Of a stretch of DNA of 64,000 bases, positions 27,812-36,519 are shown piece after piece (position 1 is the stretch's first letter; the number at the start of each line of letters is the position of its first letter). The translations under genes and the position numbers were made by a program. The notes below the pieces were generated by a model, which was not told the origin of the DNA, did no database searches, and saw only the letters and a program-made list of their open reading frames with translations. This DNA comes from Phycisphaerales bacterium. GTDB lineage: Bacteria; Planctomycetota; Phycisphaerae; UBA1845. The stretch spans positions 124,001 to 188,000 of the forward strand of contig JADZBE010000007.1 in assembly GCA_020852275.1 (NCBI GenBank), in the 5' to 3' direction.

Positions 27812-27940
27812 ATGATGAATTACCCTCTCACCCTTACGGAAGAACAGGTGGTGCGCTGGGCTGCAAGGGTCCTTCCGGTCATGGCCGTCGCGGTGATCGT
27901 CCTCCTCAGCGCGATGTCCGTGGCCGCGGCATCCATGTAG
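27812..27940 (+). CDS. Possible 42-residue single-pass membrane peptide
   Basis: Nine bases after the previous peptide, MMNYPLTLTEEQVVRWAARV continues into PVMAVAVIVLLSAMSVAAAS, a polar N-terminus plus one hydrophobic helix, ending in TAG. GGAGG lies 15 bases upstream, which is rather distant. Its last 35 bases overlap the end of the convergent kinase gene. The start could also be the second ATG. The tandem arrangement makes a small-protein pair plausible but unproven. Confidence 0.3.
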   Translation: MMNYPLTLTEEQVVRWAARVLPVMAVAVIVLLSAMSVAAASM

Positions 27941-30377
27941 CCGTCGCCGTGCCGCCCTCAGCCGCGGCGTCGAGCGCCGCGCGCCGGCGATCGAGGATGC
28001 GGTATCGGTTGCGCGCGAACTCGACGTGGAACGCGCCGAGCATCGGCGCGGTCAGGGCAAAAAGGCCCATGCCCACCAGCACGACCGCCTGCTGGTGGCT
28101 GGACACCGTCAGCACCAGCCCCCCGATGCTGACGGCGCCCAGCACGGCAGTCGCCCAGCGGCGCGCCGCATCACGGTCAAAGCTCGTGCGGCTCGCCGCG
28201 CGGCTCGGCGCCAGGCATCCCAGAAGCGCCAGACCCAGGATCAGCGGGAAGTAGGGGGCCGCGCCCTGAAAGCCGCGAACAAACCGCTGCTCGATCAGTC
28301 CCGCGACGCCGTCCGCCAGCAGGTAGCACCCGGGCGCGTCGCGCACGATCTCCCCGCCGTACTTGACGGCATGTCGATCCAACTCTCCCGACGATCCGGC
28401 CGTGCGCAGGTTGCCGATGATCACCATGCGCCCTTCCACCCGTGAGCGCAGCTCGTCCTCATCCGCGTTCAGCGCCCACTCATAGGGAAGCGTCCGCGCG
28501 GCCCACTGCTGCGGACGCTGAAGTTGGAGCTGCACGCACGCCGCCTGATCCGCCCCTTTCAGCGTGTCCGGTGTGAAGGTTCGCGTGGTCTCGATGCGGT
28601 CCTGCCCCCGCAGGTAAGCGCCCGGCGAAACCTCGTAATACAGGTCGATGCATTTCGCACCGGGCAGAAGCTCAACCTCGACGCGCGCGTCAGGATGACG
28701 CAGCGCCGCCAGCGCCGTCAGGAATATGCCCGGCGTCGTTCGACCTCCGGCGAGCCGCGTGGCCACGCAGAACTCTCCGGGGCGCAGCACCATGTCGCGC
28801 GCCACGATGCCTCCGTGGCGGGGTGGAGTCTCCAGGGCGCCGGTCAGCGCGGGGCTGAGCATCGGCGCGCCCGCCGGATCGTATTCCATCGACGACAACA
28901 CGACCGGCGTGCCGGCGCGCTCCAAGGCGTTGATGCCGGCCGCCAGCGCTCGGTCCCCCGGCTGCTCGCTGCGGAACCAGTAGTCCCAGACGACGATGCG
29001 CGGCGCCGCCGTCGCGAGGTGCTCCATGAGCACGCCGTGCACGCCGCGCCAGGTTCGCAGGTCTTCTGTCACGTTGCCGAAACCCTGGGCGCGCGCCCAA
29101 TCCACCACCGCCGCAATCGTCTCATCGCCTACGCCGAGGACGAGGAACGCGTCGCGCACGTCGGCATCGTCCGCCGCCAGCGCCGCCTGGGGTGTCGCCC
29201 CCGGCGACGGTTCAACGGTCACGAACCACCCGGCGCGAAAGACGAGCACCGCGATCCACCACACCGCCGCCGTACCCGCGACAAAACTCGCCCAGAACGC
29301 CCCGCGCGATCGTGTGGCCGCCCCGACGGCAACCCGGCTGAGCCGATACCCCACGCCATGCGGTCGCGTGCGCACGCGCTCGCCCCGGCAGTAGCGATCG
29401 AGATCGTCCGCCAGCTCCCCGGCATCGGACAGGCGATGGTGCGGCTCGCGCGTCAGGCAGCGCTCGACCAGCGTCTCCAAGTCGCTTCCGCGCGGCACGT
29501 TTCCAAGCCGGGCCGGTTGCGGCAGCTCCCGCCGGATGCGGTCCAGCACGGCCTCCACCGCAGGCTGCTCCGGCGTGCCCGTCAGCGGGAAGGGGTGCCC
29601 GCCTTCTGTGAGGATTTCGTGCAGGATCACGCCGAGCGACCAGAGGTCCGCGCGATGGTCGATCGGACCGGCCACGCCGCCCCACGCCTGCTCCGGCGAC
29701 ATGTACTTGATCGTGCCGAGGATCGCGCCGGTGTGCGTGATCGTCGCGCGGATGCCGGTCGTCCACTCCGCCGCGCTGACCGAGCAGATGCCGAAGTCGA
29801 GAATATGCGGGCGCCCGTCCGGCGTGACGAGGATGTTGCGCGGCTTGAGATCCCGGTGTACGACGCCCAAAGCGTGCGCGTGCGAAACCGCCCGGCACAC
29901 CTGCTCGAACACGTGCAGCTTCTCCGGCAGCGTCCGCCCGGGCTTCGACAAGTAGGCGTCGAGGTGCTCGCCGTGGACGTAGTCCATGATGAAGTAGCGG
30001 TCGGTGTCCGTTCCCCCGGCCTCGAGGCAGCGCACGATCCACGGGGAATTCAGCTTGCGCAGGACGGCGATCTCGCGGTCAAAGCGGCTCGGGCCCATGT
30101 CGCCGCCCCCGGACAGGATCTTCAGCGCGATCAGCCGCGGGGTGTCCTTCATCCACCAAGCTTTGTACACGACTCCTGCCGAGCCGCGACCCAGCTCCGC
30201 CACGACGTGGCAATCCGGCGCGCCGGCGAGGGGCTTCTGCGGAAGTTTGGAGATCATGCCGTCCAGGCAGGCACGGCACATGCAGAGATGACGCTCCACG
30301 GCGTCCACCTGCTCCGGCGGCAGGCTGCGGGCCGCATACTCGGCGAGCTGCTGAGGATGGAGACATGCGCCTTCCAT
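27906..30377 (-). CDS. Ser/Thr protein kinase with N-terminal zinc finger and CHASE2-like sensor
   Basis: About 823 residues. Residues 1-40 hold an anti-sigma-like zinc motif (H30, C34, C37). A kinase domain at about 57-330 carries ELGRGSAGVV, Lys86, VHRDLKPRN, DFGICS and GTIKYMSPEQ. A transmembrane helix near 350 leads into an extracytoplasmic CHASE2-like domain (VVWDYWFRSEQPGDRALAAGI, GTPVVLSSMEYDPAGAP), then three or more C-terminal helices. CHASE2 is a known extracellular sensing module, so an envelope signal probably drives phosphorylation of a cytoplasmic target. I chose ATG 30377, with GGAGAG seven bases upstream, rather than the GTG at 30428, which lies inside a repeat hairpin. Confidence 0.9.
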   Translation of the reverse strand: MEGACLHPQQLAEYAARSLPPEQVDAVERHLCMCRACLDGMISKLPQKPLAGAPDCHVVAELGRGSAGVVYKAWWMKDTPRLIALKILSGGGDMGPSRFDREIAVLRKLNSPWIVRCLEAGGTDTDRYFIMDYVHGEHLDAYLSKPGRTLPEKLHVFEQVCRAVSHAHALGVVHRDLKPRNILVTPDGRPHILDFGICSVSAAEWTTGIRATITHTGAILGTIKYMSPEQAWGGVAGPIDHRADLWSLGVILHEILTEGGHPFPLTGTPEQPAVEAVLDRIRRELPQPARLGNVPRGSDLETLVERCLTREPHHRLSDAGELADDLDRYCRGERVRTRPHGVGYRLSRVAVGAATRSRGAFWASFVAGTAAVWWIAVLVFRAGWFVTVEPSPGATPQAALAADDADVRDAFLVLGVGDETIAAVVDWARAQGFGNVTEDLRTWRGVHGVLMEHLATAAPRIVVWDYWFRSEQPGDRALAAGINALERAGTPVVLSSMEYDPAGAPMLSPALTGALETPPRHGGIVARDMVLRPGEFCVATRLAGGRTTPGIFLTALAALRHPDARVEVELLPGAKCIDLYYEVSPGAYLRGQDRIETTRTFTPDTLKGADQAACVQLQLQRPQQWAARTLPYEWALNADEDELRSRVEGRMVIIGNLRTAGSSGELDRHAVKYGGEIVRDAPGCYLLADGVAGLIEQRFVRGFQGAAPYFPLILGLALLGCLAPSRAASRTSFDRDAARRWATAVLGAVSIGGLVLTVSSHQQAVVLVGMGLFALTAPMLGAFHVEFARNRYRILDRRRAALDAAAEGGTATATWMPRPRTSR

Positions 30378-30425
30378 GCCCGAACTCTCCGCAGGGACGT
30401 CTACGGGAGTGTATTCGTCCGCAGA

Positions 30426-30448
30426 CACTGCTCACAGAGCAGTGGCAC
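30426..30448. repeat. Solitary hairpin of the 91-bp element family
   Basis: CACTGCTC-ACA-GAGCAGTG followed by GCAC is the right end of the 91-bp element without the rest. It lies immediately upstream of the CHASE2 kinase gene (minus strand) and no tRNA sequence accompanies it. Confidence 0.8.
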
Positions 30449-30503
30449 ACTCCGAGCCGAGCCGCGACGGGAGCGGCGTCATGCGCGAAGCCGTCGGTCC
30501 GTT

Positions 30504-30833
30504 TCAGGCTTGGTCGATTTCGCCCGCCTCAGCGGCGCGCCGCAGCTTCCTGGCGCGCAGAAAGCACACCAGCGTCATCCCGCCGAAACCCATCAGCACG
30601 GCATAGACGACGACGCCCAGAAAGATGACCCCGGCCGCCGCGCCTTGCACGAGCGGGCTTTGCGCATTGCCGAAGCAGACCGAGCAGGCCTCGGCGGGCA
30701 GGGGCAGGGTGGTCAGCGCGATCAGCACCGCTGCGAAGGGCATGCCCCACGGCCGAGGCGAACCCGCGGCTTCAAGTGGACGTGCGCCGGTGCGGCGCCC
30801 ATGCGAAGCCTGATTGGAATTCACGCGGATCAC
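30504..30833 (-). CDS. Small membrane protein of the oxidase cluster (CSVCFG motif)
   Basis: About 109 residues from GTG 30833. A signal-like stretch (MPFAAVLIALTTLPLPAEA, from ATG 30743, an alternative start) precedes CSVCFGNAQSPLVQG, then one transmembrane helix (GVIFLGVVVYAVLMGFGGMT) and a basic, charged tail. The CxxC just after the membrane-export signal could bind metal or heme. It is the last gene of the cox cluster, so a role in oxidase assembly is plausible, but no function is known to me. Confidence 0.65.
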   Translation of the reverse strand: MIRVNSNQASHGRRTGARPLEAAGSPRPWGMPFAAVLIALTTLPLPAEACSVCFGNAQSPLVQGAAAGVIFLGVVVYAVLMGFGGMTLVCFLRARKLRRAAEAGEIDQA

Positions 30834-30846
30834 GCGGTCGCCTTTC

Positions 30847-31053
30847 TCAGAGATAGCTGAGATGCTTCTGCTTGCGGATGAACCAGCCGCCGTAGATCAG
30901 GATTCCGACGCCGGACAGCGCGGACAGGATCGAAAACACCAGCATCTCCGTTGCATGTTCGTTCATGTACTCGCGCGCCGCCCACAGCGCGCACATGCCG
31001 CACAGCGCCGTCGCGAGCAGAACGAAGAATACATGAAACGCCTTGAGCGACAT
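30847..31053 (-). CDS. Small two-helix membrane protein in the oxidase cluster
   Basis: 68 residues: MSLKAFHVFFVLLATALCGM, a short loop (REYMNEHATEM) and a second helix (LVFSILSALSGVGILIYGGW) with a basic tail RKQKHLSYL. It sits between coxD and the CSVCFG protein with gaps of 11 and 13 bases, consistent with one transcript. Similar tiny subunits often occur in oxidase operons; the assignment is by context only. Confidence 0.7.
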   Translation of the reverse strand: MSLKAFHVFFVLLATALCGMCALWAAREYMNEHATEMLVFSILSALSGVGILIYGGWFIRKQKHLSYL

Positions 31054-31064
31054 GGTCCCGCCTT

Positions 31065-31487
31065 TCAGTGCCCGCCGCCGTGAGCACCATCCGTCGCGGC
31101 GGCGCCGTGAGCGCCGCCCGTCGCCGTCCCGCCATGCGCCGCTTCCCCCGTTAAAGGCGCAGCCGTCAGGTGCATCTGAATCTGCGGGTGCCCGGCCATC
31201 TCATCGTGCGTCATCGTCGGCAGGGACATCAGCACGCCGAAGAGCACCACGGTGAGGATCAGGATCGAGAACAGCGCTTTGCGCTCGGAGATCAGGTGCA
31301 TGAAGTAGGCGCCGACCAGGCTCGCCTTGCAGATCGCGATGAAGAGCGCGATGAGCACGTGCTGCGTGGGCGTCGCGTCAATCTGCGAGGCGGCCACCGT
31401 CAGGATCGTGCCCACGGCGAGTGCGGCGAAAACGATGTAGTACTTGCGCAGATGCGCCTTGATGTCCACGTGATGCGCGGCGTCCAC
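31065..31487 (-). CDS. Cytochrome c oxidase subunit IV (CoxD/CtaF-like)
   Basis: 140 residues with three helices (YYIVFAALAVGTILTVAASQ, VLIALFIAICKASLVGAYFM, LFSILILTVVLFGVLM), matching the COX4_pro family of small oxidase subunits, including the conserved KASLVGAYFMHL motif. The C-terminus is a His/Gly/Ala-rich tail (GGTATGGAHGAAATDGAHGG), which could bind metal. The start is GTG 31487 with AGGAGG eight bases upstream. It follows coxC in the usual operon order. Confidence 0.88.
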   Translation of the reverse strand: MDAAHHVDIKAHLRKYYIVFAALAVGTILTVAASQIDATPTQHVLIALFIAICKASLVGAYFMHLISERKALFSILILTVVLFGVLMSLPTMTHDEMAGHPQIQMHLTAAPLTGEAAHGGTATGGAHGAAATDGAHGGGH

Positions 31488-31499
31488 AGGTGTCGCCTC

Positions 31500-32105
31500 C
31501 TAGAGCAAGTATAGAACCGGGAAGAGGAAAATCCAAACGATATCGACAAAGTGCCAGTACAGCCCCGTGCACTCGATGCGGTTCGCATAATACTCCGGGT
31601 TTGTGGCGTACAGCTTGCTCCCCGGGCCGAGAAAGTAACCAATCACCACGATACCGCCGATGATGTGCAGCGCGTGCAGCCCGGTCATGGTGAAGTAGAT
31701 GGCGAAGAACGGATTGGTGGATGGGAATGTCCCGTGATCCCACTTCACCTTGTACTCGAACACCAGCTTCACAACCAGGAAGAACAGCGCACACGCCAGC
31801 GTGACGCCGAGCAGCATCCGGCACTTTCCGAGGTTCTTCTCGTGCAGCGCCGCCCAGGCCATCACCATCGTCACGCTGGAAATGATGAGCACGAACGTAT
31901 TGATCGCCCCCACCGTGATGTTCAGGTGCGTGTTGGCGTGGCTGAACGCCACGGGATTGGCGACGCGCAGCAGGATGTACGTCGAGAACAGCGCCCCGAA
32001 CAGCATCACCTCGGACGCCAGGAACAGCCACGTTCCCAGCTTCCCGCTGTACATCGCGGTGATGGGATGCGGTTTGACCGTATAGGGAAGAAGCTCGTGC
32101 GACAA
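31500..32105 (-). CDS. coxC: Cytochrome c oxidase subunit III
   Basis: 201 residues with five helices, the short bacterial form of subunit III. Conserved features include GKLGTWLFLASEVMLFGALF (with the Glu in the membrane), WDHGTFPSTNPFFAIYFTMTG, LHALHIIGGI and the C-terminal YWHFVDIVWIFLFPVLYLL. It stabilises the oxidase core at the inner membrane. The start is TTG 32105; GGAGG in the end of coxA lies eight bases upstream, and only 3 bases separate the genes. It ends in TAG. Confidence 0.93.
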   Translation of the reverse strand: MSHELLPYTVKPHPITAMYSGKLGTWLFLASEVMLFGALFSTYILLRVANPVAFSHANTHLNITVGAINTFVLIISSVTMVMAWAALHEKNLGKCRMLLGVTLACALFFLVVKLVFEYKVKWDHGTFPSTNPFFAIYFTMTGLHALHIIGGIVVIGYFLGPGSKLYATNPEYYANRIECTGLYWHFVDIVWIFLFPVLYLL

Positions 32106-32108
32106 GGA

Positions 32109-33893
32109 TTACGCCTCCATCGGTTGACACTGCGGACAGAAATCGGACTTCTTGCCGGGGACGCTGTACTCATAGGGACCGCAGTACACCACCGGCTCCG
32201 TCAGGAAGTTGCCGTGCGGCGGCGGCGACGGCGCGGCCCATTCCAGCGTCGTGGCGTCCCACGGGTTCTGCGTTACTTTCCGCCCGGCCAACGCGGTGCT
32301 GAAGAAGTTGATGATGAACGGAATCTGCGCCAGCCCCAACACAGCCGCGCCCACCGACGAGAACACCACCCAGGACTGCGTAAGCTGCCCGAGGTTGTAA
32401 TCCACCTGCGTCCACAGCCGCCGCTGCACGCCCGCAATGCCCACGAAGAACATCGGTCCGAAGATCATGTTCATGCCGATCAGCGACGGCCAGAAGTGCA
32501 GCTTGCCCAAAAATTCGTTCATGCGCCGGCCCGTGGCTTTGGGGAACCAGTGATAAATGCCGGCAAACAGCGCGAAAATCGTTCCCGGCGCGACCACGTA
32601 GTGGAAGTGCCCGATCACATAGTACGTGTCGTGCAGGTGGATGTCCGCCGCCGCCAGGCCCAGCGGCAGCCCCGTCAGACCGCCGATGGCGAACATCGGC
32701 AGGAATGAGATGGCGAACAGCATCGGCGTGTTGTAGCGGATGCGCGCCCCGTACAGACTGATGATGAAGCACGTCAGGATGATCACCGAGGGGATGGAGA
32801 TGATCATCGTCGTGGCCTGGAAGAACGTGGAAATCGCCGTGCCCATGCCCGTCATGTACATGTGGTGCGCCCACACGATGAACGACATGAAGCCCAGGAA
32901 GATGATCGAATAGACCAGCGTCTTGTAACCCCACAGCGGCTTGCGCGTGTTGTTGGCCAAAACCTCGCCGACGATGCCCATCGCCGGCAGGATCAGCACG
33001 TACACCTCCGGGTGCGCCAGGAACCAGAAGAGGTGCTGCCACAGCAGCGGGTTGCCTCCCCCCGTCCAGCTCGTCACCGGCTTGTCGCCCACGTACAGCC
33101 CGGCGGGCATGAAGAAGCTCGTGTCCGCCACGCGGTCCATCAGTTGCAGCACGCCCGCGGCCTCAAGCGGTGGAAACGCCAGCAGCAGCAGGAATGCCGT
33201 GACAAGCTGCCCCCAGACAAAGAACGGCATCTTCCACAGCGACATGCCCTTGGCGCGAAGGTGGAAGATCGTGGTGATGAAGTTCACCGAGCCTAGGAGC
33301 GACGAGGTGATCAGCAGCACCATGCCCACCAGCCACCACGTCTGACCCGACAGCGCGATGTTCGAAAGCGGAGGATACGACGTCCAGCCGGACTGCGCCG
33401 CGCCGCCGTTGGCGCCGAAGCTCGCCAGCATCACGATCCCGCCCGCCAGAAACACCCAGTAGCTCATCATGTTGAGCTTCGGGAACGCCATGTCCTTCGC
33501 GCCGATCTGCAGCGGCATGACATAGTTGCCGAACCCGCCCACCGCCAGCGGCACAACGCCGAGGAACACCATGATTGTTCCGTGCATCGCGCCCAGCATG
33601 TTGTAGCCTTCCGGCAGCAGCGAGCGCGTCCCCGCGTTCGTGATGCCCAGCCGCGCGAGCAGCCCGCCGATGATCGGCACGGCCTCGTCCGGGCGAGCAA
33701 GCTGCCAACGCATGATGAGCATCATGGTGAAGCCCACCAGCAGGAAGACCAGCGAGGTCACGGCGTACTGAATGCCGATGACCTTGTGGTCCACCGAGAA
33801 GACGTATTTCCCGAGAAAGCCCGGCTCGTGATGGTCATGACCGTGGGGGTCATGCCCGTGCGAGCCGTGCGAATGATCGTGCCCATGACTCAT
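32109..33893 (-). CDS. coxA: Cytochrome c oxidase subunit I
   Basis: About 594 residues and 12 helices. Catalytic features: an N-terminal heme-ligand region MLGAMHGTIMVFLG, CuB ligands in HPEVYVLILPAMGIVGEV and WAHHMYMTG, and the heme ligand stretch HDTYYVIGHFHYV. It reduces O2 to water while pumping protons. Unusually, the N-terminus is a His/Asp/Gly-rich cluster (HGHDHSHGSHGHDPHGHDHH) that may collect copper, and the C-terminus ends with FCPQCQPMEA. I chose ATG 33893, preceded by GAAGGAC; an in-frame TTG lies five codons upstream. The leader with this site is duplicated (33895-33951). Confidence 0.95.
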   Translation of the reverse strand: MSHGHDHSHGSHGHDPHGHDHHEPGFLGKYVFSVDHKVIGIQYAVTSLVFLLVGFTMMLIMRWQLARPDEAVPIIGGLLARLGITNAGTRSLLPEGYNMLGAMHGTIMVFLGVVPLAVGGFGNYVMPLQIGAKDMAFPKLNMMSYWVFLAGGIVMLASFGANGGAAQSGWTSYPPLSNIALSGQTWWLVGMVLLITSSLLGSVNFITTIFHLRAKGMSLWKMPFFVWGQLVTAFLLLLAFPPLEAAGVLQLMDRVADTSFFMPAGLYVGDKPVTSWTGGGNPLLWQHLFWFLAHPEVYVLILPAMGIVGEVLANNTRKPLWGYKTLVYSIIFLGFMSFIVWAHHMYMTGMGTAISTFFQATTMIISIPSVIILTCFIISLYGARIRYNTPMLFAISFLPMFAIGGLTGLPLGLAAADIHLHDTYYVIGHFHYVVAPGTIFALFAGIYHWFPKATGRRMNEFLGKLHFWPSLIGMNMIFGPMFFVGIAGVQRRLWTQVDYNLGQLTQSWVVFSSVGAAVLGLAQIPFIINFFSTALAGRKVTQNPWDATTLEWAAPSPPPHGNFLTEPVVYCGPYEYSVPGKKSDFCPQCQPMEA

Positions 33894-33894
33894 G

Positions 33895-33951
33895 GAGTTG
33901 TCCTTCAAGCCCTCAGTCGATCCGCCGGGAGTTGTCCTTCAAACCCTCATC
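33895..33951 (-). promoter_or_regulatory. Duplicated ribosome-binding leader before coxA
   Basis: On the minus strand the 20-nt segment containing GAAGGACAACTCC occurs twice, 36 bases apart, with one base difference. Only the copy next to ATG 33893 can position a ribosome; the upstream copy has no start codon in range. It probably arose by tandem duplication. Confidence 0.7.
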
Positions 33952-34140
33952 CGTGCAGCCGGCGCCCCCAGCACAGCACGATCCAATGTCAGGTTCATTA
34001 CCCTCGGGCGGCGGACCTGGTCCGCATTTTCCGTAGGGCGGGCTATGCCCGCCTTGCCTGAGTGCGGAGTCGGCGGCGGCCGCTGCCCGCCCTGCGCAAA
34101 CCTTCACGTCGGGCTGCCAAGCCTCGCCACTCGTCTCCTG

Positions 34141-35142
34141 CTAATCTTCAATGAAATCGCCCGTGCCCTTGGCCTTCTCCTCATACCACTTGTCGAAGTC
34201 GGCCTGCGACTGGATGAGGACCTGCCCGCGCATCTTGTAGTGCGTCAGGCCGCAAAGCTGGGTGCAGTGAATCTCGACGGGGTCGCGCGGTCCGACGCGA
34301 AGCTCCTTGACCCCGGCCGCGCGGAGCGCCTCGAGGTGGTCCTTGCCCGGCTCGGCGCCCTTCTTCAGGACGACCTGGCCGTCGGCGCCCTTCACTTCAT
34401 CAAACGTGAGGTTGTTGCGGCACCACAGTTCATAGGCGGTGGTGCTTTCCCCGGCGGCCGGGACGACCACGGTCCGCGCCATCTGCTCGCGGATCGCGTC
34501 GCTCGTCGTGCCTTCCTTAACCTTGAACCAGACGGGAATCTCGATGCCCGGCACCGCGTCCTGCTTGACGCGGAGCATGGGAATGTTGAACGAGTGGATC
34601 ACGTCCTTTGATGTGACCTTCACGATAATGTGCCGCCCGGCGGGAAGCGGCATCTGATTGTTGCTGACGATGTCGTCCTTGGCGTTCGGGTCGCCGTCGC
34701 GGTCCAGCCCAATGGGGTTCGTCGCGTCCTTCACGAACTTGATGTCGCGCTTGCCGAAAATGCCGTCAGGACCGGGGTAGTGAATGTTCCAGGCGAACTG
34801 CTGCGCGACGACGTGGACCTCAAAGGGGTTGTCCGCCGGCGTGGGCGGCTCATTCTTGTACTTCGCCAGCACCGGCATCGAGAACACGACGAGCAGGATC
34901 ACCTCGAAGATAATGACGGCGACCTCGATGACCTTCGACGCCTTGGCCTTGACGGGCGTGTAGTGCGCCATCGACACCCGCTTCCATGTGAAGCGCGTCA
35001 TGCAGTACGCCAGGAAGACGCCCCAGCCCACGAAGAGCACCGCCATGAAATAGTGCAGCCAGTTGATGAGCCGGTCGATCTGCCAGCCGTGCTCCGAAAA
35101 GTCCGGCGGCAGCCACCATGTGGTCTGAGCGAGTAACGACAA
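34141..35142 (-). CDS. coxB: Cytochrome c oxidase subunit II
   Basis: About 333 residues. Two N-terminal helices (INWLHYFMAVLFVGWGVFLA, KVIEVAVIIFEVILLVVFSM) anchor a periplasmic cupredoxin domain. CuA ligands are visible: His in VIHSFNIP and the motif CTQLCGLTHYKM (C-x3-C-x3-H-x2-M). It accepts electrons from cytochrome c; no fused heme-c domain (CxxCH) is present, so this is not the caa3-type subunit. The start is TTG 35142, six bases after AAGGAGAG, and lies before the first helix. It ends in TAG. An insert around AGESTTAYELWCRNNLTFD lengthens the protein slightly. Confidence 0.93.
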   Translation of the reverse strand: MSLLAQTTWWLPPDFSEHGWQIDRLINWLHYFMAVLFVGWGVFLAYCMTRFTWKRVSMAHYTPVKAKASKVIEVAVIIFEVILLVVFSMPVLAKYKNEPPTPADNPFEVHVVAQQFAWNIHYPGPDGIFGKRDIKFVKDATNPIGLDRDGDPNAKDDIVSNNQMPLPAGRHIIVKVTSKDVIHSFNIPMLRVKQDAVPGIEIPVWFKVKEGTTSDAIREQMARTVVVPAAGESTTAYELWCRNNLTFDEVKGADGQVVLKKGAEPGKDHLEALRAAGVKELRVGPRDPVEIHCTQLCGLTHYKMRGQVLIQSQADFDKWYEEKAKGTGDFIED

Positions 35143-35356
35143 GTTCAACTCTCCTTGCGACAAACCAACGGCCCAAGCGGAGCGCATCTCGCGCGACCGC
35201 GCCCGACCGCGAGAGGGCCGGCATTCTAGCGATGCATTCGCCGCGGCGTAAAGAGGTTCTTCGGCATGATTTTTGAGAAAGTTTTCCGCGCGAGGCAGTG
35301 CGCCAAATCTCACAGCGCCGCGTGGTATTCGGCGGCAAGCGACAACACGGACAAGT

Positions 35357-35821
35357 TTATGGTGTGGTAAACAATGCCGCGCTCTTCAGCGTCGGCGACG
35401 CCCCGTACACTCCGTACAACACGACGTACACCAGAACCCCGGTCAACGACACGTACATCCAGATCGGCAGCGTCCAGCGCGCCAGTCGCCGATGCTTCTC
35501 GATTCTTCCGCGCAGCGCCGCGATGAGCGTGACCAGCGCCATCGGCACCAGCCCCGCCGCCAGAACGATGTGGCTCAGCAGCATCGCGAAATACGCAGGC
35601 CGAACCCAGCCCCGACCCGGAAACTTCGGTGATTCCGCGTTGGCGTGGTACGTTAGATAGGACGCAAGGAACAGCGTGGACGCGGCCAGCGCCGAGAGCA
35701 TGAGCGCCTTGTGCAGCGCCACGCGCTTGCGGCGGATGCTCAGGTATCCGGCGATCAGCAAGGCGGCACTTGCGCCGTTCAGCGTCGCATTGACCGCGGG
35801 CAACTCGAGGATCCAGTTCAA
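35357..35821 (-). CDS. DUF420 membrane protein, oxidase assembly (CtaM-like)
   Basis: 154 residues with four helices. It matches DUF420: LPAVNATLNGASAALLIAGY at the N-terminus, KRVALHKALMLSALAASTLF, HIVLAAGLVPMALVTLIAAL and RWTLPIWMYVSLTGVLVYVV, with conserved His residues at helix ends. In Bacillus/Staphylococcus a DUF420 protein (CtaM) is needed for aa3 oxidase. The start TTG 35821 overlaps the TGA of the sco gene (TTGA), so the two are translationally coupled. Confidence 0.85.
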   Translation of the reverse strand: MNWILELPAVNATLNGASAALLIAGYLSIRRKRVALHKALMLSALAASTLFLASYLTYHANAESPKFPGRGWVRPAYFAMLLSHIVLAAGLVPMALVTLIAALRGRIEKHRRLARWTLPIWMYVSLTGVLVYVVLYGVYGASPTLKSAALFTTP

Positions 35822-36519
35822 CGCCCGATTTCCTTCGCCAGCGCCGCCGCCTCAGCCGCGAGCGTTTCGATCTGCCCGGCCTCGTCGACGTCGAAGTAGC
35901 CGCGGATGCCGCCGTCGGTGTCGATGAGGACGAAGCGGTCGCTGTGGTGGATGGACTCGCCGACCATGCCCATCTTGAAGCCCTTCACCTGCACGTCCTC
36001 CATCTGCTGCACAGTGCCCGTCAGGAAGAGCCAGCGCTGCGGATCGGCGCCGTGTTCCCGGGCATACTCGCGCAGAACATCCGGGCGATCGTGCTCGGGG
36101 TCCACGGTGAACGACACGAGCACCACGCCGGGGACTTTCTTCAGCGTCTCCTGCAGCCGCGCCATGGCCGCGGTCATCTTCGGGCACGGACCTTGGCAGC
36201 GAGTGAAGATGAAGTCGGCTATCCAGACCTGCCCTTTGAAATCATCCGTGCGCACGTGGCGTTCGCTGCGTTCGATCAGATCGAACGCGGGCGCGGCCCC
36301 GAGGATGAGGGCATGCTCCGCCGGCCGCGGCGCTTGCGGCGCGAAGCGATTCGCCTTCGACTCCAGGTACCCCCTCCACAGCGCGAGGGCGGCAATGACC
36401 ACGGCCAGCGCCACGATCGTGACGCGCAGGGGCGACTGGCGAAGCTGCTCCATCGGTCCCGTGGGTCGGCCGTCAGCGCCGGAAACGGGCGGTTGGATGG
36501 TGGTTGGCGTGTCGCTCAT
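35818..36519 (-). CDS. SCO1/SenC copper chaperone
   Basis: 233 residues. One N-terminal membrane anchor (VTIVALAVVIAALALWRGYL), then a thioredoxin-like domain with the copper-binding CxxxC at C108/C112 (FTRCQGPCPKM) and the partner His in GESIHHSDRFVLID. Sco proteins deliver or reduce copper for the CuA centre of subunit II. Its ATG overlaps the stop of the ABC permease gene (ATGA), and its own stop overlaps DUF420. Position within the cox cluster supports the role. Confidence 0.93.
   Translation of the reverse strand: MSDTPTTIQPPVSGADGRPTGPMEQLRQSPLRVTIVALAVVIAALALWRGYLESKANRFAPQAPRPAEHALILGAAPAFDLIERSERHVRTDDFKGQVWIADFIFTRCQGPCPKMTAAMARLQETLKKVPGVVLVSFTVDPEHDRPDVLREYAREHGADPQRWLFLTGTVQQMEDVQVKGFKMGMVGESIHHSDRFVLIDTDGGIRGYFDVDEAGQIETLAAEAAALAKEIGR

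Noticed and set aside
28524..30860. 778-residue plus-strand frame opposite the CHASE2 kinase
   Set aside because: It is antisense to a kinase with all catalytic motifs; the high GC keeps the opposite frame open. Composition is Arg/Pro/His-rich without motifs.
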